From Campylobacter pinnipediorum subsp. pinnipediorum (GTDB lineage: Bacteria > Campylobacterota > Campylobacteria > Campylobacterales > Campylobacteraceae): 64,000 nt of DNA. Shown piece after piece: positions 36,535 through 46,731 of this stretch (its first letter is position 1; every line of letters starts with the position of its first letter). A model generated the notes under the pieces. It was not told the origin of the DNA and ran no database searches. It saw nothing but the letters and a program-made list of their open reading frames with translations. The position numbers were made by a program, and so were the translations under genes. The stretch covers positions 992,001-1,056,000 of the forward strand of contig NZ_CP012546.1 of assembly GCF_002021925.1 (NCBI RefSeq), in the 5' to 3' direction.

Positions 36535-37941
36535 ATGAATGACGAAGCTAAATCATGTAAAAAATTAGAAAATGAAGCAGATAATTGTATGTGCGAATAT
36601 GCATATAAACATAAAAATGTAAATAATTGTGATAAAGATAAAGAAGAAACTTACAGAACAACTCTAAGAAGACAAAGGGATAAAATTCTTTATACTGGTG
36701 GTTTTAGAAGGCTTCAAGATAAAACCCAAGTTATGCCTGTGTTAAAAATGGGTGATCATAGAACCAGGCTTACTCATACATTAGAAGTAGAACAAATAGC
36801 TATAAGCGTGGCTGATGCCCTTAGTTTAAATAAAGATTTAGTTTCTGCGATAGCTTTAGGGCATGATGTTGGACATACCCCTTTTGGACATTCAGGGGAA
36901 AGAACATTAAATGATTTGCTTGAAGGTAATGGTGGTTTTTATCATTCAATACAAAGTGTTAAATATATTTGGGGAAATTATGGCTCCAAGATTGATAATA
37001 AAGTCTATGAAGGCATATTAAAACATGATTCAGATATGTTTTCTATAAATAAACAAATTGCAGACAATCAAGACCTGATAACCTTTAATATAGAATTAGA
37101 TGAAAATTTTAAAAAAGAATTCATAGATTTTTTAAAAGACGAATTAGGCACACCGCCAAGCACCCTTGAGGCTCAAATTGTTATATGGGCAGATAAAATA
37201 GCTTATATTACCCATGATTTTGAGGATTTTTATAAAAGTGAATTATATAATGAAATAATTAAAAAAGATAAAACCTGTCAAGAACAACTAGAAAACATAC
37301 TAAAAAAGATTACAGGTAAGAATATAATAGAATTGCAAACAAGAGATTTAATCAGAAGTTTAACAAATAACTTAATTGAATCTAGTTTTAAAAATTTACA
37401 AAAACATAAAATAAATATGGATACCAAAGATGAGACTGGAAAGAAAATTGACCAATGTATAAATGATATAACCAAAGATGAAAAAGAACATTTTAAAAAC
37501 AATAAAGAAATCTTAGAAAAATTAGAAAAATTAGAAAAAAATCTGCAAAATGCAGAAGATTCCGAAAAAGAAAATATAAAAAAAGATATTAAAAAATTAA
37601 ATAAAATTCAAAGACAAGCTTATCTAAAAGGGCAGATTATAAATATTGATACAGAAATTTTTAATGAATATTTAGAACTCAGAGAAATTGTAGACAAATA
37701 TTATATAGGAAATATAAAAATTAAAAAAAGCGATATAAAAGGAGAAAAAATTATTAAATATTTATTTGAAGATTTAATGAAGCATCCTGAAATTTTACCA
37801 AAAGAATATAATTGTGATAAACATACAGAAGAAAAAGATAGACAAAAAAAAATAGCTTATTATATATCTACAATGACTGATGATTATGCTAGAAAAATGT
37901 ATTTGCATTTAAATTCTTTGATTGATGATTTTGAAATTTAA
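36535..37941 (+). CDS. dGTP triphosphohydrolase-type HD protein (putative anti-phage dGTPase)
   Basis: A 468-residue HD-superfamily phosphohydrolase. YRTTLRRQRDKILYTGGFRRLQDKTQV is the family opening, RLTHTLEVEQIA supplies the first histidine (H81), and LGHDVGHTPFGHSGE the HD pair (H110-D111) with H114 and H119; the last metal-binding aspartate is probably in WADKIAYITHDFED. The N-terminal 40 residues are cysteine-rich and unlike Escherichia coli Dgt. It should cleave dNTPs, typically dGTP, to the nucleoside and triphosphate. Stand-alone dGTPases are known to starve phages of dNTPs. A charged coiled insert (about residues 310-370) is unusual. The next gene follows after only 15 bases. Confidence 0.82.
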   Translation: MNDEAKSCKKLENEADNCMCEYAYKHKNVNNCDKDKEETYRTTLRRQRDKILYTGGFRRLQDKTQVMPVLKMGDHRTRLTHTLEVEQIAISVADALSLNKDLVSAIALGHDVGHTPFGHSGERTLNDLLEGNGGFYHSIQSVKYIWGNYGSKIDNKVYEGILKHDSDMFSINKQIADNQDLITFNIELDENFKKEFIDFLKDELGTPPSTLEAQIVIWADKIAYITHDFEDFYKSELYNEIIKKDKTCQEQLENILKKITGKNIIELQTRDLIRSLTNNLIESSFKNLQKHKINMDTKDETGKKIDQCINDITKDEKEHFKNNKEILEKLEKLEKNLQNAEDSEKENIKKDIKKLNKIQRQAYLKGQIINIDTEIFNEYLELREIVDKYYIGNIKIKKSDIKGEKIIKYLFEDLMKHPEILPKEYNCDKHTEEKDRQKKIAYYISTMTDDYARKMYLHLNSLIDDFEI

Positions 37942-37956
37942 TATATTGGATACAAA

Positions 37957-39357
37957 ATGAAAGAACTTTTAAAAGACGACAAACTATTTGAAATAATAAA
38001 ATCAAACTATGGGAACATAGCTCAATTTATTAGCATATCTCCAAAAAATATTGAAAAACCTAAATTAGTTGTAATAAATAATTTAAACTCATATGAAAGT
38101 TTAAATACTAAATCTTTAATAATGAAACTTATAGACTCTTCCAGAAGCGGTATGGTTAACATACGTAGCTTTAGTAAAGTAAGCGCAAAAGGACATAAGT
38201 TGCATTACGGAAAAGAAAAAAAAGATATTGAAGAAATATTGCAGATAATCAAAGCAAATGCATCTAATAATATGTATTCTATAATAAACGAAAATATAGA
38301 TATAAAAGATGGTGGTGTATCAGGTGTTGTTCTTGGTAATATTATAGAATTCTCACCTGACGATACTCCAAAATGTGTTGAGAAAGATGGAATTTGCAAA
38401 TTTGGCAAAGAATTAGGTTATATGCTGTTAAAAAAAGTATATGGTTTCGTTCCAAATATCAATTTTACTAAAGATTATAGAGTTGAATTTAGTATTCACC
38501 CTAATAAAGAAGGAGTTAATAAAGAGCATACTATTTTATGGGAATATGAAAAATTTGAAAATTATAATTATAATGAAAAAATCTCATGGCCAAATAATTT
38601 TTCAAAATTTTTAGGAGATAAAGTTTTTGGTCTTTTAATAGCAGATTGCTTAGGGTTTAATATTCCTTACACTACTGTCATTTCTAGAAGAGTTGCGCCA
38701 TTTACTTTTGGTAAACACACAGGTTCAAGCGAAAAATGGTTTAGAACTTGTCCTTTAGTTAAAGAACCAGGAAAATATATAACAAAAGATAGTTGGCTAG
38801 ACCCATTTGACACTATTGCATCTGAAGAAAAAAAAGGTAACCAAAAAATGAATTTAGCTAGTGTTATATCTCAAGAAAGCGTTGAAGCGAAATTTTCAGG
38901 AGCTAGCATTGTTTCTAAAAATTTTAAAGATGATATTATTGAAGGTGTTATCGGCAAAGGTGATTCTTTTATGGTTGGTCTTGAGCCATCTCAAAAATTA
39001 CCGAAAAATATATTAAATAAAATTTTAGAAGTCCACAACAAATTAAGAAGTCACATGGATATTTTAGGAAATAAATTATCTATAGAGTGGGTTTGTGATG
39101 GTAAAAAAGTTTGGGTAGTTCAACTTAATCAATTAAAAAACGATTCAACAATAACAAGCCAACATACAATAGTAGACAAACACGCTTCATCATTTATAAA
39201 ATTTAATACAGATGAAGGGTTAGATGCTTTAAGATTATTAATAAATGAAATTAAAAATACTGATGTAGGAATTGAGCTTGTAGGGAATATTGGAATAACT
39301 AGTCATTTTGGAGATATTTTAAGACAAAATAATATCTCTTCTTATATTTCTAATTGA
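37957..39357 (+). CDS. PEP/pyruvate-binding (PPDK N-terminal-like) domain protein
   Basis: A 466-residue protein that looks like an ATP-grasp relative of the pyruvate phosphate dikinase/PEP synthase N-terminal domain. MVNIRSFSKVSAKG resembles the R-S-S nucleotide-site strand; IIDIKDGGVSGVV-type wording (DIKDGGVSGVVLGNIIEFSP) is the S-G-V motif; and LSIEWVCDGKKVWVVQLNQL matches the E-x-x-x-D...Q-x-R/N closing strand. It lacks the phosphohistidine and PEP-binding domains of the full enzymes. Placed 15 bases after a dGTPase gene, it may phosphorylate or ligate a small molecule in the same pathway. Function unknown; the fold assignment is by pattern only. Confidence 0.65.
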   Translation: MKELLKDDKLFEIIKSNYGNIAQFISISPKNIEKPKLVVINNLNSYESLNTKSLIMKLIDSSRSGMVNIRSFSKVSAKGHKLHYGKEKKDIEEILQIIKANASNNMYSIINENIDIKDGGVSGVVLGNIIEFSPDDTPKCVEKDGICKFGKELGYMLLKKVYGFVPNINFTKDYRVEFSIHPNKEGVNKEHTILWEYEKFENYNYNEKISWPNNFSKFLGDKVFGLLIADCLGFNIPYTTVISRRVAPFTFGKHTGSSEKWFRTCPLVKEPGKYITKDSWLDPFDTIASEEKKGNQKMNLASVISQESVEAKFSGASIVSKNFKDDIIEGVIGKGDSFMVGLEPSQKLPKNILNKILEVHNKLRSHMDILGNKLSIEWVCDGKKVWVVQLNQLKNDSTITSQHTIVDKHASSFIKFNTDEGLDALRLLINEIKNTDVGIELVGNIGITSHFGDILRQNNISSYISN

Positions 39358-39474
39358 AATTTAGACAAAATTAAATACGAATTTAATTATTTTATAATTA
39401 TAATTTTATTTAATATAAATTTATAGTCTACATAAATTAAAAAAATAAATTAATTTAAACTATAGACAAACAAC

Positions 39475-41108
39475 AACACAAAGACTCTTATAAAAACAGC
39501 TCTTAGCTCACTTAGGCTAAGGGTTACTATAAACAAAAAAGCACCATTTGTGGTTCAAAAACAAGATAACACTTTTTTTACTATTTTAAAAGTTTTAGAA
39601 GATGGTGATAAGTACTTAATTTATGATGGTGAAAATGAAGCAAGAGAGATAAGCTAAGAAGAACTTACAGTAATAACAACTTTAAAATTTATAGTATCAA
39701 CACATAAGGCATTGAGTTCACAAATCAAATTTGGTTTTGCTTGGTTTTATAAAAGAATGCTTGAGTTTAAAAGAATTGTATTTGAGATATAAATAGCTTC
39801 ATTTATCATGCAACTATTTGGTTTAATTACTCCACTCTTTACCTAAGTAGTTCTAGACAAGGTTTTAACACATCATAGCATTAGCACGCTAAATGTTATT
39901 ACAATTGCATTTTTTGCTGTTATTATCTTTGAAATGCTTATCACTATGTAGAAACTACATATTTGCTCACACAACTACTAAAATCGATTCAAGATTAGGC
40001 AGTGAGCTTTTTAGCCATTTAGTTTTTCTTCCTATGACCTACTTTAAAAATAGAAAAGCAGGAAATATAGTAGCGAGGATAAGAGACTTTATAGCAGACA
40101 AATTACAGTATTGCTTGATATTTTATTTATTGCTATGATGCTTTTATATAGCGTAAAACTAACTTTAGCTACAATAGAGTTTGTAGCGGTAATTGCTTTA
40201 ATATACTTTTTTATAACTCCTATTCTTAGAAAAAACTTGAAGATAAATTTCAAATGGGAGCCGCGAACAACTCTTATTTAGTTGAGTCAGTTACGGGTAT
40301 GCAAACAGTAAAATCCCTAGATATTGAAGGTAGTATGCAAAAACAATAGGAAGAGTATTTAAGCAAATATGTAAGATCTAGTTTTGATCTAAATAATTTA
40401 AATAATATAGCAGGAGCCTTACAAAAACTAATGACTTTAAGTATACTTTACCTTGGTGTTGGACTTGTATAATAGATGGAAAGTTAAGTGTTGGACAATT
40501 AATTGCATTTCAAATGTTTGCAGGTCAGTTTTTAGCTCCAATTATGCGTTTGGTTGGTCTTTGGAATGAGTTATAACAAGCACTTTTAAGTGTAGATAGA
40601 TTAGGAGATATTTTAAACTATTATCTTTAATTTCTACAAGAGAGCTATCTTTTTAGTGGAAGCACAAAAAGTAATATCACATTTACATCTACAAATGCTA
40701 GTATAAAACAAGTCATTCAAGTAGCTCTCAAGCACATGAGTTTATAAGTGAGCTTCCAAATGGATATGATACCTTAGTAGGAGAAAGAGGCTCAAGCTTT
40801 CAGTGGTGGTCAAAAACAAAGAATTGCAATAGCAAGAGCACTTATAAATAATCCAAGAATTCTTATATTTGATAAAGCAACATCTGCATTTGATTATGAA
40901 AGTGAAAGCTTTATAAACAAAAACATTAACAAAATAAAGCACAATCATACATTTACAATAATACCCCACAGACTTAGTACTGTAAAACATTGTGATGAGA
41001 TATTTGTAATAGATAAAGGTGAGATAAAAGAGCGTGGTACTCATGAAGAACTTATGGCACTAAATGGATATTGCAAAAACTTATATAACAAACAGGTATC
41101 TTAATATG
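39475..41108 (+). pseudogene. Broken type I secretion ABC transporter (HlyB/PrtD-like)
   Basis: Pieces in several frames spell an HlyB-type exporter: APFVVQKQDNTFFTILKVLEDG (peptidase-like N-terminus), FGLITPLFT then VVLDKVLTHHSISTLNVI (membrane region), ALIYFFITPILRKNL, SVGQLIAFQMFAGQFLAPI, then FSGGQKQRIAIARALINNPRILIFDKATSAFD (signature and Walker B) and HRLSTVKHCDEIFVIDKGEIKERGTH. At least eight stops or frameshifts interrupt it, and the Walker A region is lost. It is followed by hlyD- and tolC-like pseudogenes. The whole system is clearly dead. Confidence 0.88.
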
Positions 41109-41133
41109 AGTTCAGAATATAGCGAGAATATAT

Positions 41134-42428
41134 ATGTTTAAAATATTTAAAGATATAAAAGATGATTCACATGAGTTTAAGCCAACGATTATTGAGATTG
41201 AAGAGACTCCACTAAATCCAATAGGAAGATCAGTTATTTGGATAGTTATTGCTATTATAATATTTGGGTTTTTTGGTTATTCTTTGCAAAAGTAGATATT
41301 GCTGTAAGTGCAAGTGGCAAGTATATACCAAGTGGAAATATAAAGATATTAAAACCATTTGAAAGCGGGATAATCTCTCATATTCTTGTAAAAGAAGGTG
41401 ATAAGATTAAAGCCAAGCAACCTTTGATTATTACTTGATCCTAATGTATCCAAAAGTAAATCTTGCAACAAAAGAAGAGAGCTTGAAAGCTTGAAAATAC
41501 TCTATAACAAGATTGGAACTTTTGGCAAATAAAGATAATTTTGTAAAAGATTCAAATTTAAGCATAGATGAAAAAGCTCTTTATATAAGCCAAAAAATAA
41601 ACTATGATAAAACCACATCTTAATATAGCTTTAAAATAGAACAACTCATAAACTCCATTAAAGCAAAATAAAGAAGACATTAAAAGCTAGCCTTACTAAA
41701 AAATATTGCAACTAAAAGAATGCAAAAACTAAATAAAGTAAAAATATTATAGCTTATAAAGAATATGAAGATGCAAAAATTAAAGAGCTTGATTTAAAAT
41801 CACAACTTATAGTCTCAAACAAAAAGTTGCTTATAGAACAAGCCAGACTAAACGAGATTAAAAAAGAGTTTGAAGTATTTAAAAGTTTTATCTAAATCAA
41901 AAAGGGCGGATAAACTTTTATCTAAGAAAAAAGAGGCAAGTTTGGTTCGTGCTGAGACAAATGCTCTAAACTTCCAAACAAAACAGCAAATCATAACTTC
42001 ACCGGCTGATGGCTATATTGAAAACTTTTAGTTCACACCATTGGATCATCTATTAGTAATACTGAACAACTTTTGTCCATAGTGCCATCAAATAATCATT
42101 AGTGCAAATATGCTAAACAAAGATATTGGATTTTTAAAACTTAACCAAAATGTTTCTATAAAAATAGATGCTTTTAACTTTCAAAAATATGGCAAGATAG
42201 ATGGCAAACTAATACATATTGCAAACGACTCTATAAAGGATGAAAAACTGGGTGAAATTTAGGAGATAAAAGTCAAGCCCTTAAAAACAAATTTAATAGT
42301 AGACGGAGAGCTTAAAGAGATAGAGTCTGGTATGAGCGTATTGGCCTTAAGGAAAGGTAGGAAAAAAGAGTTATCGAGCTTTTTATATACCCTTTCATTA
42401 AATACCTAGATGAAGGGCTTAGTGTTAA
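41134..42428 (+). pseudogene. Broken HlyD-type membrane-fusion protein
   Basis: It opens with an intact MFKIFKDIKDDSHEFKPTIIEIEETPLNPIGR and a membrane segment, then is disrupted at the first frameshift near 41292. Later fragments include VDIAVSASGKYIPSGNIKILKPFESGIISHILVKEGDKIKAKQPL (lipoyl-like half), a long coiled coil, and SPADGYIE.. from the second half. Multiple in-frame stops show decay similar in age to the HlyB pseudogene. Confidence 0.85.
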
Positions 42429-43627
42429 ATGCAAAAACCGATTATTTTAGCTTTTATATCTTTGACGAATATATTTGTTTGCAAAAGAAGCTTTGTATGA
42501 TTATGAATACCTGCTAAATAAAGCCAAAAAAGACTCACCAACTATAAATATAAAAAAGCTAGATATTAAGATAGCCAAAGAAGATACTAAATTTCAAAAG
42601 GCTGACTTTTATCCAAGATTACTATTTAGTGCTTTATCTCAGTATTCAGATACATTTGATAAAAATTATAATTCTATACATGTAAGAGAGCTTACTTCCA
42701 AACTCTACCTCTTATCAAAGTCAAATATCAATCATACTTAGATATGGTATATTTACTCTTGGCAAAGATATATTAGAACTTAAAGCTGCTGAAGAAAACG
42801 AAACAAGAGCTACTTATGATAAATGGAATTATAAAATAGAACTCAGTTTAAACTTGCTTGAAAACTACAAAAAAGCACTAAATTTAAAAAACAACATAGA
42901 TATATACACCAAACCAGAAAAGGCATATAGCTCACTTAGTTGATACTTAAAAAGATTACAAGACGCAGGACAACTTGATGATATAAGTGCAAATAACTAT
43001 AAATTAAAACATTTAAAACTAGAAACTAGAACCACGCTTTCGTCTATAATGGTAATAAGTAGCATAAAGATAAACTCATTAGATAAACTTGATGATTTTA
43101 GCGATGAGATGGGGATATATAACTTTACAGATTTTAACAACACATATAAAGCTAAATTACTCAAATCAAAGCTAAAAAATAATGAGCTTTTAAAATAATA
43201 CTTAGAAAAAGCATACTATCCTGCTATATCTTTATATGGTAAATATGACTTTTATAGAAGTGATACTAAAAACCACTATGAATCTTATGAAGATATAGAT
43301 AAACATAGTTATGAAGTAGGATGGGAGCTTTATAATAAAAGTAGAAGAAAGTCTAAAATAGAAAAACAAGAATTAGAAGCCAAAAAGATAGAGTATAAAA
43401 AAGTACAAGCTAAATTAGAATATCAAAAAGAGTTAGCTGATTTAAATGCATTCTTAGAAACCAAAAAACAGACAGATCAAATAAACAAACTCTACCTTAG
43501 AGGCGAGAGAAATAAGATAGAAATATTAGAATTATTAATTAAATCATTAAACAAAGAGTTGGAGCTAGACATTATAAACTCACAAGCAAATAACATAAAA
43601 GCAACTATACTCTATCTTCACAGATAA
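42429..43627 (+). pseudogene. Broken TolC-type outer-membrane factor
   Basis: The start MQKPIILAFISLTNIFV is a signal peptide, then frames shift at about 42470, 42690 and 42940, with a further stop near 43198. Readable parts such as EALYDYEYLLNKAKKDSPTINIKKLDIKIAKED, FTDFNNTYKAKLLKSKLKNNELLK and AKLEYQKELADLNAFLETKKQTDQINKLYLRGERNKIEILELL are typical TolC-type helical hairpins. It completes the set of three type I secretion genes, all inactivated. Confidence 0.82.
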
Positions 43628-44097
43628 ATAGATGTAAGTAAAAGATAAGCATTAAAAAATTGTATTAATGTAAATATTAATTTATTAAAACACTAAAATA
43701 AAAAATTAATTAAATAATCTTAAAAAATAACTATTTTAAAATATTAATTAAAAATTAGCTAACACAAATTTATTGATTTCACTATCTACTAATACATAGT
43801 TTAATTATAATAAATTAATATCATTAATCTTAATTATTATCTTAATAAAATATTTAGGTTTTAAAGAAGATATTAAAATTATTAAGATAAAATAACTTCA
43901 TAGCCAATATGCGTTTTTACATAATTATGTTTTAGTATAATAAAAAATGAGGCTTTAAGCGGTATGATAAAGAAGCTATAAAAATAGAATAAAATTAAGC
44001 ATAAAGATTTTGAAAATTAGCATCATGAAGTCATAGGTAAATCAATAGGTGTTCCGACAAGTATTTTATAAGTTTAAAGAAGTGTAAAAATCACATT

Positions 44098-44155
44098 AGA
44101 TCCTTCGGATGAGCCCTCAGTGGAGAATGTCATTCAAAGCAAAGCGAAGAATCTC
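44098..44155. repeat. Palindromic interspersed-type repeat
   Basis: The unit runs AGATCCTTCGGATGAGCCCT ... GTCATTC ... GCGAAGAATCTC, with AGATCCTTCG pairing with CGAAGAATCT across one mismatch. The wording closely resembles the widely dispersed element that includes GTCATTCTGAGCGAAGCGAAGAATCT in other bacterial phyla. Surrounding positions 43628-44371 otherwise hold only very AT-rich DNA with no gene. Confidence 0.6.
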
Positions 44156-44371
44156 TTATAAATATAATTAAAAAATTAATATACAATCATTATCAAGAAT
44201 TAAATTTTAGTTAATATAATTAATAATTATTAAATTTAAAAGTTTTGCTAGAATAAAAAGCATAAAAAACAATTCTCTTTATGCTTTTTATGTATTATAA
44301 ATTAAATTCATATATAATATTTAACTTTAAGATATTTTACACATAATTTAAAATTTTAATTCCGCTATTTT

Positions 44372-45706
44372 TTATTTTTTCTGGTATTCATATATTTTTA
44401 AAGCCTCTTTAATAATGTCTTCTATGGCTTTTATTGATTTGTGAGACATTTCTTTTATGTAATCATCTGTTATTTTGTTATACCCTTCGCTGATTTTTTC
44501 TTCGTTGTTAGACCTTAGATAGTCAATTACAATAGCATAAGTATAAAAGCCTATCATAGAAAGTATATAAACGTTAAAATATTCATTTTTTTTACTTTCT
44601 TTAGTGATTAAATTATTTAACTTCGCATTTTTTTCACAATATTGGTTATATTCTTTAATGTATTTTTTAGCAAGATTTAAGCATATTTTTTCCAATTCTT
44701 TTGGTCTAAAATTAGCTATAAAGTTTTGCAACTTATTAATTTCTTCTTTTTCAGCATCTGTTAATTCTTCTTTTTCTTCTAATTCTTTTAGTCTAAAATT
44801 AGCTATGAAGTTTTGCAACTTATTAATTTCTTCTTTTTTTGATAGTTCATTAAATTCTTTAAATTTAACAAAAAATTTTAAATTATTATTTTTATTTGCC
44901 TCTTTCATCATATGCTGAAATTTATTTACCATTTCATTAATTTTAGAATATATATCAGAATTTCCAACAAAAAGTAGCTCATCTCTTAATTTTTTAAGTT
45001 GATTAAATATGTATTGTCCTGAAAATAATATATTAATGCTATGATCATGCAGTAATTGATTGCTAACTTGCCTGCATATATCTTTTAAAACTTTTTTTGC
45101 TTTATCGCTTTCTAAATTTATACTCTCTTGTTCTATAAATAAATTTAAATCAAAATTATATTCAAAGCTTTTGGTCAATTCGTTTATTAATTTTAAAAAG
45201 CTTTTTTGTATGTTCTTTTTTTCATCTACACTAAGATAATCATTATTTATATTATTAAAATAATTTAACATATCTTTTATTACATCGTTATATATATTTC
45301 CAACTTCTTGTAATGGGTAGCTTGTAAAACCATGGTTTTTATAATTTACCATAAAATTTGAAGCATTGAATATGTTTGTCGAAAAATTTCTTAGCACAGG
45401 CAATGAAGATATTTTTTTCTGTTCCCTTTGTTTCTTTTCTTGCTTTCTTGCCAATTTTATTTGCGTTATAGCTATCCACAACATTATGATAGTTAAAAAG
45501 TATATTGCAATATTTATTAAATTGGAAAAATTAATCGTGCTAAAATCTTTAATTAAATTACATATGGTTAAGTAAAATATATCTGTATTATAATTATTAT
45601 TTTTAATGCCAAAAGAAAGATAACTTATTAATATAAGAATTAAGATGGCAAAAGATATTGGTAAAATAATTGATTTAGTTAAAAACTCATATATTTTTTT
45701 AAACAT
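44372..45706 (-). CDS. Membrane-anchored coiled-coil protein (possible abortive-infection type)
   Basis: A 444-residue protein with two N-terminal membrane segments (about 10-32 and 55-82) and a long, helical, lysine/glutamate-rich cytoplasmic part. An 87-nt direct duplication makes EINKLQNFIANFR appear twice, 29 residues apart. It is intact amid pseudogenes and has a good extended -10 promoter (TGCTATAAT, 45735-45730 on the minus strand) and AAAGG before the ATG, so it is probably expressed. The layout of two membrane helices plus a helical tail recalls putative phage-abortive-infection proteins of the putAbiC type, but I see no decisive motif. Confidence 0.6.
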   Translation of the reverse strand: MFKKIYEFLTKSIILPISFAILILILISYLSFGIKNNNYNTDIFYLTICNLIKDFSTINFSNLINIAIYFLTIIMLWIAITQIKLARKQEKKQREQKKISSLPVLRNFSTNIFNASNFMVNYKNHGFTSYPLQEVGNIYNDVIKDMLNYFNNINNDYLSVDEKKNIQKSFLKLINELTKSFEYNFDLNLFIEQESINLESDKAKKVLKDICRQVSNQLLHDHSINILFSGQYIFNQLKKLRDELLFVGNSDIYSKINEMVNKFQHMMKEANKNNNLKFFVKFKEFNELSKKEEINKLQNFIANFRLKELEEKEELTDAEKEEINKLQNFIANFRPKELEKICLNLAKKYIKEYNQYCEKNAKLNNLITKESKKNEYFNVYILSMIGFYTYAIVIDYLRSNNEEKISEGYNKITDDYIKEMSHKSIKAIEDIIKEALKIYEYQKK

Positions 45707-45799
45707 ATTCTACCTTTCTAAAAATAAAAATTATAGCACATTAAATTTTTTATTTAAAATAAATTTCTAAACTAAATAGAGAGATTATTAATAATTTTT

Positions 45800-46655
45800 T
45801 AGGTATAAAACCAAAAAATAAATTTCAAAGAAACAACAACCGCTACATTGTATTATACTAGTAATTATGATAGAAAAAATATAATTAATTATATAAACTC
45901 AACTTATAAAAGCATAGTGGATGTTGCTTGTAAGTCATTATTAACCCAAACAAGACTAAAAGAATACATGGACGTTGCAGCACTTAATGTGGATGAAAAA
46001 AGATAAACAAGGAAATTATAAATATAAATTTTCTTTGAACTATAACGAAACTATTAAAAATTTCATAAGTACATAACACCAACCCTCAAAAGCATTTACT
46101 GATTTAGCTGGGTTTATTGATTTATATGAAGATAAAAGCAAAATAGTTAATGCTATCGATTTGCTTGAAAATTTTACCACAAGAGCTAAAGACAAAGAGC
46201 TTTTAACCGAATATTTAACTACATTATCAAAAGATACAAGTATAAAATTTTTTACTAGTTCTGGAACTAAAAATGATAAAGCACTAATTGGTCGAAATGA
46301 CAATGACAATCCTTATGGCAATGAAGATAGTGATGGAGACAACGACACTATTAAATTTAAAGAAGGAATTAGCAGGAATGATCTAATATTTATAGACAAT
46401 TCGCAAAATAGTTTGATTATAAAGATTAAATATACTACCGATTCCATCACTATACAAGAAATATTTAGATACAAAGATAATAGAAAGGGAATAAACAAGA
46501 TAGAGTTAAGTGAGGGTAATTTTATATCAAGTACTCAAATAAATAAAGTTACAAAACAGCTAAAATCTTATACACAAGACAATGGTTTAACATCTATAAC
46601 TCAAAATGATATACAAAACAATCAAGATATGATGCAAATTGGTATGAATAGATGA
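45800..46655 (+). pseudogene. Decayed C-terminal part of an RTX-type secreted protein
   Basis: Readable frames give TTTATLYYTSNYDRKNIINYINSTYKSIVD...LTQTRLKEYMDVAAL, and later DNDNPYGNEDSDGDNDTIKF followed by the repeat-domain tail FIDNSQNSLIIKIKYTTDSITIQEIFRY...INKIELSEGNFISSTQIN, typical of proteins exported by type I secretion. Stops at about 46003 and 46077 and the missing N-terminal and glycine-rich nonapeptide repeats show a remnant. It was probably the substrate of the broken exporter at 39475-43627. A 164-codon open frame at its end (46161-46655) is only the surviving tail. Confidence 0.75.
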
Positions 46656-46702
46656 GGAAGTTAAAAGTTTAACTCTAGAGACTGCAATAAGTAACACATT
46701 AA

Positions 46703-46731
46703 AATACCAAGTCTTTCAATGACTTAGTATT
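46703..46731 (+). terminator. Hairpin terminator after the RTX remnant
   Basis: AATACCAAGTC and GACTTAGTATT form an 11-bp stem with one mismatch and a seven-base loop, 47 bases after the last stop. The following TCTAAATTCTT is a weak T tract. Confidence 0.5.

Noticed and set aside
39893-40138. An open 81-codon frame on the plus strand
   Set aside because: It is one surviving piece of the HlyB-type pseudogene after a frameshift, not a separate gene.
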